DNA of 64,000 nt from Rathayibacter rathayi (lineage in GTDB: Bacteria; Actinomycetota; Actinomycetes; Actinomycetales; Microbacteriaceae), in the NCBI RefSeq assembly GCF_004011095.1, contig NZ_CP028129.1, positions 1,178,001 through 1,242,000 of the forward strand, in the 5' to 3' direction. This document shows, piece after piece, positions 50,743 to 59,071 of this stretch; position 1 is the stretch's first letter; each line of letters begins with the position of its first letter. Below the pieces are notes generated by a model. It was not told the DNA's origin, ran no database searches, and saw nothing but the letters and a program-made list of their open reading frames with translations. The translations under genes and the position numbers were made by a program.

Positions 50743-50758
50743 GGATTCCCTTCGTTAA

Positions 50759-51028
50759 TCATTTCGGTGAGCGCTGCCGGCGACGGAGGTTTACCACCAC
50801 CCACGCGAACAGGAGCACGACCGCGACGACCACGGCGGTGATCACCACGTTCCACGGATCGTCCGCGCCCACGACGGCCGAGACACCAGCCCCGGCCAAG
50901 GCCCCCACGAGCGCGACCGTTAGAGCGACCCACGGCGTCAACTTCCTCGACGCCGTCCCCTGGGTCCGCTGATCGCTTATACCTGCACGCTCCTTCGAGT
51001 CGTGAATACGTTCCTGGTTTACGATCAA
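50759..51028 (-). CDS. Small two-helix membrane protein
   Basis: 89-residue hypothetical protein (TTG 51028 start uncertain; a candidate promoter overlaps this codon, so a later start such as TTG before TPWVALTV is possible). Two hydrophobic segments, TPWVALTVALVGALAGAGVSAVVG and VVITAVVVAVVLLFAWVVVNL, are followed by a basic tail RRRQRSPK. It is 16 bases upstream of the frameshifted secreted-protein gene and probably co-transcribed with it; small two-helix proteins next to secreted peptides are often immunity or export factors, but nothing proves this here. Confidence 0.55.
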   Translation of the reverse strand: MIVNQERIHDSKERAGISDQRTQGTASRKLTPWVALTVALVGALAGAGVSAVVGADDPWNVVITAVVVAVVLLFAWVVVNLRRRQRSPK

Positions 51029-51057
51029 AATAAAGGACGTGTCAACGAATAAGGGAC
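51029..51057 (-). promoter_or_regulatory. Promoter with direct repeats for the small membrane protein
   Basis: Minus-strand TTGACA (51040-51045) and TAAACC (51016-51021) are an 18-base-spaced -35/-10 candidate. The 10-mers aataaaggac (51029) and aataagggac (51048) repeat 19 bases apart around the -35, compatible with a regulator bound on one helix face. The surrounding 60 bases are markedly AT-rich. Confidence 0.4.
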
Positions 51058-51104
51058 ATTAAAACGAACATTAGTCGGCTACGCAGGTCAGGAATTGCTG
51101 GAAC

Positions 51105-51431
51105 AGCCCGCGCGAGTCCGGCCCCGCCGCGCCGGATCTGCCGGTGGTCAAGCTGCGGAATGCGCTCGCGCGACTGCTCGTGCGAGGTGAGACGGTCGAT
51201 CGACCGACGGGGGCGCTCCCGGGCGGCGAGCGCTTCCGCGTGGCGCTCGCCGGTCTCGTGCTGGCGCGACCGGCTCCTCAGCTGCTCATGCTCGGCGAGC
51301 CGCCGAACGACCGGGACCTGGCCACAACCGATCACCTCATCGAGGTTCTGCGAGCCTGCCGGGGCGGACTGGTGGTCGTCAGCCACGACGAGGCCTTCCT
51401 CGATCGCCTCGGGCTGCACGCTGCGGAGTGA
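51105..51431 (+). pseudogene. ABC-F ATPase C-terminal remnant
   Basis: Encodes only the last ABC half of an ABC-F protein: VKLRNALARLLVRGETVDRP, then PGGERFRVALAGLVLA where the signature Ser is lost, LLMLGEPPND where the Walker B Asp is Gly, and VVVSHDEAFLDRL. No Walker A. Truncation plus two changed catalytic residues mark it as non-functional. Confidence 0.75.
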
Positions 51432-51548
51432 CGCCTCGTTTCTGAGCCCGCAAGGGTCCCTGAGTCCGCAAGGGTTGTGGCATCGCGCGCGGCGCCTCGG
51501 CAGGGAAGACTGGCCGGACCCCGACCACCTCTCAGAGAATGGATCGAC

Positions 51549-52448
51549 GTGCTTACCGGACTCAGCGCCTTCCCCCTCACTCCCCTGACCCGCGACAGCG
51601 TCGACGAGCCGTCGTTCGCGGCTCTCATCGAACGGCTGGCTCGTGCGGAGGTCGACTCGATTGGCGCGCTGGGCTCGACCGGCTCGGCGCCGTACCTCGA
51701 CCGCGGCGAGCGCCGCCGGGCCGCGGAGATCGCGGTGCGCAGCGCCGGCCCGGTGCCCGTCGTCGTCGGGATCGGAGCACTGCGCACGTCGCAGGTGTTG
51801 GCGCTCGCAGAGGACGCGCAGAACGCCGGAGCGAGCGCGGTGCTGCTGGCTCCGCTCAGCTATCAGCCTCTGACGGACGAGGAGGTGTTCGGACTGTATG
51901 AGGATGTGACCGCGCAGCTCTCGGTTCCGCTGGTCGTCTACGACAACCCGCGGACCACGCGCGTCACCTTCACCGATGACCTCTACGCCGCGGTCGCGAA
52001 GCTCCCGCACGTCGCGTCGATCAAGATCCCCGGAGTGCCCGCGGGGCACGAAGCCGCGATCGAGCGCGTACGTGCGATCCGACATCTGCTCCCGCAGGGT
52101 GTGGGCGTTGGAGTGTCCGGGGACGCCGCGGCGGCGCGCGGGCTGCTGGGCGGTTGCGACGCCTGGTACTCGGTGCTGGGAGGTGTCTTCCCCCGGACGG
52201 CGCTGACGATCGTGCGGGCGGTGCGCTCCGGCGATTCGGCGGCGGCGAACGCGGAGTCAGCGCGACTGCTGCCGCTCTGGGATCTCTTGGCCGAGTACGG
52301 CGGCAGCTACCGCGTGGTCGCGGCGATGGCGGAGCAGCTCGGGCTCGCTCCGATGGACTGCCTGCCGAGGCCCATCCGGGGGCTCGACCTCCGGGCGCGG
52401 AACCGGGTCGCAGAGGTGCTGACGGTGCTCGGGCTGACGGCGGAGTGA
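51549..52448 (+). CDS. Dihydrodipicolinate synthase family (DapA-like) aldolase
   Basis: 299-residue class I aldolase of the DHDPS/N-acetylneuraminate lyase family. The Schiff-base Lys is in ASIKIPG, the catalytic Tyr in VVYDNPRTT, and the substrate loop reads LGSTGSAPYLDRGER. The GTGE-type motif of true DapA is GSTGSA here, so it is probably not the lysine-pathway enzyme but a paralogue acting on another 2-keto acid. GTG 51549. It stands alone, flanked by remnants upstream and an alpha/beta hydrolase gene downstream. Confidence 0.87.
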   Translation: MLTGLSAFPLTPLTRDSVDEPSFAALIERLARAEVDSIGALGSTGSAPYLDRGERRRAAEIAVRSAGPVPVVVGIGALRTSQVLALAEDAQNAGASAVLLAPLSYQPLTDEEVFGLYEDVTAQLSVPLVVYDNPRTTRVTFTDDLYAAVAKLPHVASIKIPGVPAGHEAAIERVRAIRHLLPQGVGVGVSGDAAAARGLLGGCDAWYSVLGGVFPRTALTIVRAVRSGDSAAANAESARLLPLWDLLAEYGGSYRVVAAMAEQLGLAPMDCLPRPIRGLDLRARNRVAEVLTVLGLTAE

Positions 52449-52734
52449 CCCGGGCGGGGAGGGATTGACGGAGCCGGTGCCGCCTCGGCTCGCTCCTCGC
52501 GTCTGCGACCCTTTGTGACGCGCCGTCGAGAGCGCGCAGGCGCCGGTGCAGGATGAGGCGGGCGGGGTCACACGTCCGCGGGAGACGTGGGCGTCCGACC
52601 CCGCTCTCGCGCGTCTGTCGATAATCGACGGTTCAGCGAGCCGCCGCCTCCCGCTAGCGTGAAGGAGTCAGACTCCGCCGACCCAGCCGTTCTGCCGATC
52701 TCGTCGGCACGCGGACCCCGCACGAGGAGATTCC

Positions 52735-53652
52735 GTGTCCCCTGACGATTCAGCAGGCACCCCTCCCGAGTTCTCGGCCTCCGCCGGCGCACCGTCGTCG
52801 GCGGAACTCTCTCGGGTGCTCTCGCTCTGGGCGCGGCGACGCTCCCGGCAATCTCCGCCACCGCCTCCCCTGTCCACCGCCTCCCCTGTCTCCGGCCTCC
52901 CTGTCCCCGGCCTCCCTGAGGAGAAGAGCCGCACGACCTCCGTGAAGACGAAGAACCGCGGTGTGCTCTACGACATCCTCACGGTCTTGATCAATGGCGA
53001 TCTCGCGCGCGTCTTCATCCCGCAGACGGTGAAGCCCAGGCAGGCGGCTGCGGTTCCGGTGATCTGGTTCATCCACTCCGCGCAGGCCGACCACACCCCG
53101 CTGTCCACTGTCTTCGGCTACGCCTACCTCTCCGGAGAATTCCGGATCGCCGCGAGTTACCTCTGGGCGATGTCGGCCGGTGGAGCGCTCGCCTGCGAGA
53201 ACTATGGCGCCGGGGTCTTCCCCGGCATCACTGGCGTGTACCTGGTCAACGGCGTCTACGACCTGCGCGATACCCACGACCGCACGGCCCGGGGCCGCCT
53301 CTCGATCGGCGGTGCCTTCGGCGGGAGCACCGCCCAGGTCGATGCGCACAGTCCGAAGCGGCTGCCCGCCTCCGCCTGGGTCGGAACGAACATCCGCGTC
53401 GTCGTCTCGGACACGGCGCATCCGGATACGAGCTTCCCGCCCGCCCTGCACGGGCGCGCCCTCCTCGAGAAGGCCACATCGACCGTGAAGGAGGCGAGCG
53501 TCCGCACCCACGGCCTCGGTCACAACCCGCCGTCGTGGGCCAACCAGGATGGCATCGACGCGATCTTCCGCTGGCATTCCGCGCTGTGCTCGACGCCTGC
53601 TCTGCCCGCGGTGGTCCGGCCCTCCCCCGCCGGTCGCGGGGACTGCGAGTAG
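52735..53652 (+). CDS. Alpha/beta-hydrolase-like protein, possibly internally deleted
   Basis: 305-residue protein. Residues 1-60 are Pro/Ser-rich and disordered; the rest resembles an alpha/beta hydrolase: VIWFIHSAQADHTPLSTVFGYA near the oxyanion strand, AMSAGGALAC as a possible nucleophile elbow, and RTHGLGHNPPSW as a possible His loop. Between FGYA and YLSGEFRIAASY the usual 30 or so residues leading to the elbow seem to be missing, in frame. GTG 52735 with GAGGAGA 4 bases before supports the start. Enzyme activity is doubtful. Confidence 0.6.
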   Translation: MSPDDSAGTPPEFSASAGAPSSAELSRVLSLWARRRSRQSPPPPPLSTASPVSGLPVPGLPEEKSRTTSVKTKNRGVLYDILTVLINGDLARVFIPQTVKPRQAAAVPVIWFIHSAQADHTPLSTVFGYAYLSGEFRIAASYLWAMSAGGALACENYGAGVFPGITGVYLVNGVYDLRDTHDRTARGRLSIGGAFGGSTAQVDAHSPKRLPASAWVGTNIRVVVSDTAHPDTSFPPALHGRALLEKATSTVKEASVRTHGLGHNPPSWANQDGIDAIFRWHSALCSTPALPAVVRPSPAGRGDCE

Positions 53653-53734
53653 GCGACAGCGCCGTACACGCGGGGCCGGCTGGTCCTTTCGGGCCGCGCT
53701 GAGAGGTCGGATTCGTCCTCGACTCGGTGTCCCG

Positions 53735-55276
53735 TCAGTCGAGCCGCGGGCGGTAGGAGCGCACCACTGGGGCCTGCGCTGCCTGACTCGCGCGCACAAC
53801 GATCTCCAGGCGTTGGAGCAGAGCGGGAATCGTCGGCGTCGTCTCAAGCCTGCACTCGAGTTCCCCGTCGCACCCCGGCAGGCTGAAGGCGAGCTGCGCC
53901 GCGGAGGCACTCCACAGCAACCGCTCGCGCAGGGGCCGCGCGGTCGGGTTGTCTGCGAGCCCGCCGATCTCGGCGATCGCTGCGGCGAGGCGACGCGCGC
54001 GCACCTCGGCCGGGACGTCGCTCAGTAGGTTCGGGCTGAACAGGACACCGCTGCCCGGTGCCTGGGCCCGGGAGATGTCTCCGGAGTCGATGATCGCGGC
54101 TTCGACGGCAGCGGCCGCGGCGAGGGTCGACGGGTGCAGGGTGATCGTCCGGGCCGGCGGGGCCGTCTCCTCCAGGGCCGCCCGGAGCAGGCCGGTCGCG
54201 GCGGCGGCGAGCTTCGCGCCGTTCGCGGTGGCGAAGATCACCGCGCCGAGGCCCGACTCGAGGTGCCAGCGCATGTTCGAGGACCACCCCGGCAGGCCGC
54301 CGGAGTGGTGGGCGATGCTGCCGAAGCGGACGTCGTGCTCGATCACAAGCCCGAAGCCGTAGGCCGAGCCGTCGAGGGTGCCGTCCGCGGCGCGGGGGCT
54401 GAGTGCGGGCACCGGGGTCAGCCCGCGCTGCATCTCGCGGCGGGAGGCGCGGCTGAGCACCGCGTCGTCCTCCGCGGGCCCGTCGTCGCCGTCGAACGCC
54501 GAGGACAGCCAGGCGCTCCATCGGGCGATGTCGCCGACCGTGCTGAACATGCTCGCCGCGCAGGCACCTACTCCGGCGCCGGTGACGGGGCGCACCGTCC
54601 AGGTCGCGCCGTCGTCGAAGCTACTGAACCCCTGCGCGAGATCTGTCCCGTCCGGGTAGGACGAGTCGTAGCGGGTCTGCCCGAGCCCGAGGGGCTCGAG
54701 GATCGTCCGCGTCGCGAACGCGACGAAGTCCTCTCCCGTGACGTTCTCGACGACGACGCCGAGCAGCCAGAAGCCGATGTTCGAATACTGGTACACCTCG
54801 CCCGGCCGCTCCGTGAAGCGCAGTCCACGGCCGATGAGCTCGAGGAATTCCCCGCGGGGCATCGCCATGACGTGATCGGCCCAGCCGTTGTCCTCCGGGA
54901 GACCCGAGCAGTTGCTGAGCAGCATCCGGATCGTCACGGGCATCGTCCGGCCCGAAGCATCGACCGGGTCGGCGAATTCCGGTACGTGAGCGCCGAGCCG
55001 GTCGTCGAGGTCGAGCAGCCCCCGATCGCGCAGGATCAGCACCGCCGCCGCCTCGAAGCTCTTCGACATCGAGGCGATCCGGTGCACGGTCCCGGAGTTC
55101 GGGGCGGCACCGTCGCGCCGGTGCTCGCCGATCCCATGCTGCACGAGGACTCCGCTGCGGTCGAACAGCGCCCAGCTGAGGGAGGGCGCCACGGGTGCTG
55201 CGCCGTCGAACCACCGCGCCAGGCCGTCGAGCAGCTGCGGGGAGAGAGCCGTCGGCCGGGAATTCGGGAGCGTCAT
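53735..55276 (-). CDS. Serine hydrolase, beta-lactamase/penicillin-binding class C family
   Basis: 513-residue serine hydrolase. The SxxK motif is SMSK in HRIASMSKSFEA, the YxN motif is YSN in YQYSNIGFWLLG, and HSG in AHHSGGLPGW replaces KTG as in class C relatives. A C-terminal domain of about 130 residues follows. No signal peptide is seen, so it is probably a cytoplasmic esterase/peptidase. ATG 55276 is chosen because the upstream frame has no conserved sequence. Confidence 0.87.
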   Translation of the reverse strand: MTLPNSRPTALSPQLLDGLARWFDGAAPVAPSLSWALFDRSGVLVQHGIGEHRRDGAAPNSGTVHRIASMSKSFEAAAVLILRDRGLLDLDDRLGAHVPEFADPVDASGRTMPVTIRMLLSNCSGLPEDNGWADHVMAMPRGEFLELIGRGLRFTERPGEVYQYSNIGFWLLGVVVENVTGEDFVAFATRTILEPLGLGQTRYDSSYPDGTDLAQGFSSFDDGATWTVRPVTGAGVGACAASMFSTVGDIARWSAWLSSAFDGDDGPAEDDAVLSRASRREMQRGLTPVPALSPRAADGTLDGSAYGFGLVIEHDVRFGSIAHHSGGLPGWSSNMRWHLESGLGAVIFATANGAKLAAAATGLLRAALEETAPPARTITLHPSTLAAAAAVEAAIIDSGDISRAQAPGSGVLFSPNLLSDVPAEVRARRLAAAIAEIGGLADNPTARPLRERLLWSASAAQLAFSLPGCDGELECRLETTPTIPALLQRLEIVVRASQAAQAPVVRSYRPRLD

Positions 55277-55401
55277 GCCCTCATCCTTCCGCACCCGGTG
55301 CGGCCGCCCGCCGCGTGCTGCGCGAGCACGCCCCGTCGTTCGTGCGCTCGTCGCTGAGGGTGCACCGGGCTCGTCGCGCACGGATCGCTCGGCGACGGCG
55401 C

Positions 55402-56277
55402 TCAGAAGCGTGAGGCGACCTCGTAGAGGACGTCGTCGTCGCCCGCGTAGACGCCCTCTCGTCGCGGCCAGTGCGAGATCACGTCGGTGAAACCGAGCTC
55501 TTCGGCTCTGCCTGCCATGTCCTCGAAGCGGGCAACGCTCTGGAGGGAGTAGTCGCCTCCGGAGTCGAGCGAGAGGTGGCGCTCGAGCGTGCGCGGATCG
55601 CGTCCGATGCTCTCGAGTGCTTGGTCGAGCCGGCGGCCAAGTCCCGCGACGGCCCACCACCACTCCTCGCTCGACACTCCGCCGGGTCCGGTCGTGACCC
55701 AGCCCTGCCCACGCGCGGCGACGAGGGCGAGCCCCTTCGGGCCGTTGGCGGCCAGGACGAACGGAACTCGCGGGCGCTGGGCGGGCTCACCGACCATCCG
55801 CGCCGAGCGGGCGCTGAAGCACTTCCCTTCCACACGAATGCCTCCCGAGTCCGGCTCCTCGAAGCGCAGGAGCGTGTCGAGGGTCGTTACGAATTCCTCG
55901 AAGCGCTCGTGCCGCTGCCGCGGCGAGTACTCCGGCTGCCCGAGCACATGCGCGTCGAAGCCGGTGCCACCCGAGCCGACCCCGAGGATCGTGCGTCCGC
56001 CCGAGATGTCGTCGAGGGTGGCGATCTCCTTGGCAAACGGTACCGGGTGCCGGAAGTTCGGCGAGGCGACGAAGGTGCCCAGGCGCAGCGTCTCGGTCAC
56101 CAGTGCGGCGGCGGTGAGGGTGGGGATGCTCGCGCCCCACGGTTCGTCGGCAAGTGAGCGCCAGGAGAGGTGGTCGTAGGTCCAGGCGTGGTCGAAGCCC
56201 AGCCCCTCGGCCGACTGCCACTTCCGGCGGGCCTGGGCCCAGGGGTCCTGCGGGAGGATGACGATGCCGTGTCGCAT
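55402..56277 (-). CDS. LLM-class flavin-dependent oxidoreductase
   Basis: 291-residue luciferase-like monooxygenase. TIM-barrel landmarks: N-terminal VILPQDPWAQARRKWQSAEGLGFDHAWTYDH, RLGTFVASPNFRHPVPFAKE, LDDISGGRTILGVGSGGTGFD and the C-terminal AGRAEELGFTDVISHW. Cofactor FMN or F420 cannot be told apart. ATG 56277. Unrelated at the sequence level to the broken LLM gene at 30073, so not its replacement copy. No obvious partner gene. Confidence 0.88.
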   Translation of the reverse strand: MRHGIVILPQDPWAQARRKWQSAEGLGFDHAWTYDHLSWRSLADEPWGASIPTLTAAALVTETLRLGTFVASPNFRHPVPFAKEIATLDDISGGRTILGVGSGGTGFDAHVLGQPEYSPRQRHERFEEFVTTLDTLLRFEEPDSGGIRVEGKCFSARSARMVGEPAQRPRVPFVLAANGPKGLALVAARGQGWVTTGPGGVSSEEWWWAVAGLGRRLDQALESIGRDPRTLERHLSLDSGGDYSLQSVARFEDMAGRAEELGFTDVISHWPRREGVYAGDDDVLYEVASRF

Positions 56278-56902
56278 CGTCCGAGTGTATGAGCGTCGCA
56301 GTCAGGGTCCTCGAACGCGGCGACTAGGGCACGCAGCACTCGGGCTGTGCTCCGCGGGTCGCCCTCCCCGGCGGGCATCGGATTCGCCTCCGTCTCTAGG
56401 GATGACGGTTGTGGATGTGGGCGTCGCTCCGCCGGGTACGAAACGTCTCCCCTTTCCCGGACGCCCGCGAGGCCCGCGCCGTCCGGGTCGAAGTTGAGCA
56501 CCCAGACCGCGATTGTCACCTGTCCGGTCGAGGCGCCGAGATTCAGCTGACCCAGCTCTCCCCTGGGCACAAGCAGGTGGTCCATCCTTCCGTTCATCGC
56601 GATCCCCGGCCCGAAGGGCGTGGCGGCCACCGGGGAGGGCACGCTCGTCACGGGGGCGGGTGCCCAGTCGCTGACGACGAGCGCGTCGAGGATCAGCGTG
56701 GTGCCGCTCGCGGCGGGGTTGCGGGGATCGGTGGGGAGCTCTGCCTCCTCCCGACGGTGAGACGACCGGCCTCCACAGCGCCCCTGCCCTGCCGCCCGCC
56801 CCCCTGCCGCCCGCGCTACGCCCGTTCTTTTTCGGCCGTCCCTCGCGGCTCGCGCCGGCCGGCCCATCCCGCCATCTCGGTCGAATCTCGCGCCAGAGCG
56901 TC
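56278..56902. other. Gene-poor stretch with a probable gene remnant
   Basis: 625 bases without an intact gene. On the minus strand 56460-56752 reads TTLILDALVVSDWAPAP, PFGPGIAMNGRMDHLLVPRG and LGASTGQVTIAVWVLNFDPDG, which looks like natural protein sequence of an unrecognised family, then degenerates into arginine/proline-rich frames at both ends. I read it as a decayed gene fragment. Confidence 0.4.
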
Positions 56903-57490
56903 ATGACCAGTGTCCGAGGGAGTCCCCTCCACATGCCCCTGCTCCACTGCTCACCACCGATCATCCGCCCCGCGGGCACCCGCAGACGTCTCGACGTCCT
57001 CGCGATCGCGGCGGCCGCCCTCGTCAACGAGCGCTTCGTCGATCGACGCTTCAGTGTCCCCGTGCTCGCCGCCGAACTGCGCATCCCCGCGCTGCTGCTG
57101 CGGCTGCGCTTCCGGCGCTTCTACGGTCTCGGCCTCGACGAGCATCTCGCCCAGAGCCGCCTGGAGCTGGCGGACGTCCTGATGGCCAGCATCCCTGTCA
57201 CGCTCGGCGGCCTCGACAGGATCGCCCGCGGCTCGGGTTACCGAAGCACAGCCGAACTCGATCGCGACCATCGGCGGTACCGCCGCTACTCCGCCCTCGC
57301 CGCCTGGTTTCGCGCTGCCCCGCGGCCGTCGAGCACGCCCCGGTCGGCAGCCGCTGCGCCCCCGGCGGCCTCCTCAGCGCTGCCCGTCCCGTCCTCTCCG
57401 CGCCCGCGTCTCCCCTGCGCGCACCGCGTCCCCGGACGTCGACCCGCTCCGCCTTCGCGGAGTCGACCTCCGCCCGCTCGGCACCGGTGA
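56903..57490 (+). CDS. Hypothetical protein with AraC-like helix-turn-helix
   Basis: 195-residue protein. Residues about 30-125 resemble the AraC/XylS DNA-binding pair of helix-turn-helices: LAAELRIPALLLRLRFRRFYG, DEHLAQSRLELADVLMASIP, then IARGSGYRSTAELDRDHRRYR. No effector domain. The C-terminal 70 residues are Pro/Arg/Ser-rich low complexity and may be out-of-frame read-through of decayed sequence. ATG 56903, alternative ATG 56933. The target is unknown. Confidence 0.55.
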   Translation: MTSVRGSPLHMPLLHCSPPIIRPAGTRRRLDVLAIAAAALVNERFVDRRFSVPVLAAELRIPALLLRLRFRRFYGLGLDEHLAQSRLELADVLMASIPVTLGGLDRIARGSGYRSTAELDRDHRRYRRYSALAAWFRAAPRPSSTPRSAAAAPPAASSALPVPSSPRPRLPCAHRVPGRRPAPPSRSRPPPARHR

Positions 57491-57565
57491 TCCCGCTGAA
57501 GCCGCGCCCCTGAGCTGTGTTCCGGAGCGGTACAGTGCGACGATGCACAGCTCCGAGATCCGCCG

Positions 57566-58330
57566 ATGACGACCGTCCGCTACGTCGCGATCGGCGATTC
57601 CTTCACCGAGGGCGTCGGCGACGAGCGTCCGGACGGCGCCCCGCGCGGCTGGGCGGACCTCACGGCCGAGGGCTGGGCTGCCGCGATCGGTGAGCGGATC
57701 GAGTACGCCAACCTCGCGATCCGCGGTCGCCTGATCGCCCCGATCCTCGCTGAGCAGCTTGAGCCCGCGCTCGCTCTGCGCCCGACCCACCTCTCCTTCA
57801 ACGGCGGCGGCAACGACATGCTGCGTCCGCGCGCCGACATCGAGCAGATTGCCGACGCCTACCTCCGCGTCCTCGAGCGCTGCGACGAGGAGGGAGTCAC
57901 CCTGATCGCCCTCTCCGGCCCCGATCCGTCGCCGCGGCTCCCCCTCGGCTCCCTCATCCGGCGCCGCGGCGACGCGCTGACCGATGCGGTGCGGCGTCGG
58001 ACAGTCCACCGGAGCGACGTCGTCGTCGCCGACACCTGGCACGATCCCGCGTTCGCCGATCCGGCGCTGTGGGCGGAGGACCGCCTGCACCTCGGCCACC
58101 GCGGGCACCGTCGGGTCGCCGACCGGGTTCTCCGCTCGCTCGGCGTCACACCGCTCACGCCGCCCGCTGTCGCTCCGGGCCCGCCCGCTGCCGCTTCTGC
58201 GCGCCGCGGCACGGTGCAGTACTACCGCCGTCACGTCGCACCCTGGGTGCGGCGGAGACTCACCGGAACCTCCTCCGGCGACGGTCGCGCAGCGAAGTAC
58301 GGCACCTTCGTCCCCATCGACCCCGCCTGA
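57566..58330 (+). CDS. SGNH/GDSL hydrolase, second copy
   Basis: 254-residue SGNH hydrolase: GDSFTEGVGDERP (Ser), NGGGNDML (Asn block) and EDRLHLGHRGHRRVADRVL (Asp/His). Same architecture as the hydrolase at 11339-12220, including a C-terminal segment VQYYRRHVAPWVRRRL resembling its EYLVPWVLRRV tail, so the two are paralogues. No signal peptide. ATG 57566. Confidence 0.87.
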   Translation: MTTVRYVAIGDSFTEGVGDERPDGAPRGWADLTAEGWAAAIGERIEYANLAIRGRLIAPILAEQLEPALALRPTHLSFNGGGNDMLRPRADIEQIADAYLRVLERCDEEGVTLIALSGPDPSPRLPLGSLIRRRGDALTDAVRRRTVHRSDVVVADTWHDPAFADPALWAEDRLHLGHRGHRRVADRVLRSLGVTPLTPPAVAPGPPAAASARRGTVQYYRRHVAPWVRRRLTGTSSGDGRAAKYGTFVPIDPA

Positions 58331-58388
58331 GGTCTCACCGGCGACGACTGCCGCGCCGGCCCCGGCGTCGCCGTTCACTGTCGACTCT

Positions 58389-58430
58389 TCGGTGCCGACC
58401 CGCTCGGTGCCACCCGCTCAGTGCCACCCG
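58389..58430. repeat. Three tandem 13-15-bp units
   Basis: tcggtgccgacccgc, tcggtgccacccgc and tcagtgccacccg follow each other, overlapping the 3' end of the PemK/MazF-like gene. Confidence 0.5.
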
Positions 58431-58927
58431 TACCGCGCCGAGAGCACACGGGCGACGGCCTCGTACCGCGCTCGCTCCAGCGCGGCGCCCTCGCGGCGCA
58501 TCCCCGCCGGGTGCACCCGGAACACGCGCTCAGGATCGACCCAGCTGGGCCGCCCGTCCGCATCCCAGCCACCGGTCCCGACCGCCAGGTAGTCGGTGTG
58601 CTCCTTCGAACTCAACCGCACGGCCAGCACCGTTCCCGATTTTTCGACCGCGAGCACGAGCACCGGGCGGTCCTTGCCGCGCCCATCGTCCTCCTCATAG
58701 GGCACCCAGGTCCACACGACCTCGCCGGGATCCGGGTCGCCGTCCGGCGTGGGCGCGTAGCCCAGGCGGACGCCGCGCAGGCGCCGCGGATCGACCTCCA
58801 CGGTGCGGCCGACTCCGCTCGCTCCGGGCGTCGGCGCCGTCGTGCTCAGATACGGGCGCTGCGGCCGCGGGCCGGCGTCCGGTCGTGGAGCGCTCGCGCG
58901 ACCGAGGAGCCGGAGGAGCAGGGACAT
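58418..58927 (-). CDS. PemK/MazF-like protein
   Basis: 169-residue protein whose C-terminal 110 residues match the MazF/PemK SH3-like fold: GEVVWTWVPYEEDDGRGKDRPVLVLAVEKSG (residues 80-110) and a basic helix at the end (ALERARYEAVARVLSARYGW). The N-terminal half is an extension with Pro-rich sequence. There is no adjacent antitoxin gene, so it may be a domesticated homologue with another role rather than a toxin. ATG 58927 (MSLLLRLLG); an upstream start to 58948 is possible. Confidence 0.7.
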   Translation of the reverse strand: MSLLLRLLGRASAPRPDAGPRPQRPYLSTTAPTPGASGVGRTVEVDPRRLRGVRLGYAPTPDGDPDPGEVVWTWVPYEEDDGRGKDRPVLVLAVEKSGTVLAVRLSSKEHTDYLAVGTGGWDADGRPSWVDPERVFRVHPAGMRREGAALERARYEAVARVLSARYGWH

Positions 58928-59005
58928 GACCGAGCGCGAGGAGGGCACCCCGGAACCCTAGCCCGGATCAGCGCTCCCCCGTCTCTCACGACGCGCGGCC
59001 GTGCA

Positions 59006-59057
59006 CAGCACCGGACGGGGTGCCGACTCCGACGAGCCGGCACCCCGTCCGGTGCTG
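59006..59057 (-). terminator. amtB terminator, 20-bp perfect stem
   Basis: Arms 59006-59025 and 59038-59057 are perfectly complementary over 20 bp with a 12-base loop. It is 14 bases past the amtB stop and should end the amtB message. Confidence 0.85.
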
Positions 59058-59071
59058 GGGAGGGCGTGACG

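Noticed and set aside
51042..52085. 347-codon open frame on the minus strand
   Set aside because: Antisense to the ABC-F remnant and the DapA-like gene, both of which have clear motifs on the plus strand.
58375..58572. Small minus-strand frame read as an antitoxin for the PemK/MazF-like gene
   Set aside because: It overlaps the gene's own sequence in another frame and shows no antitoxin-like features.
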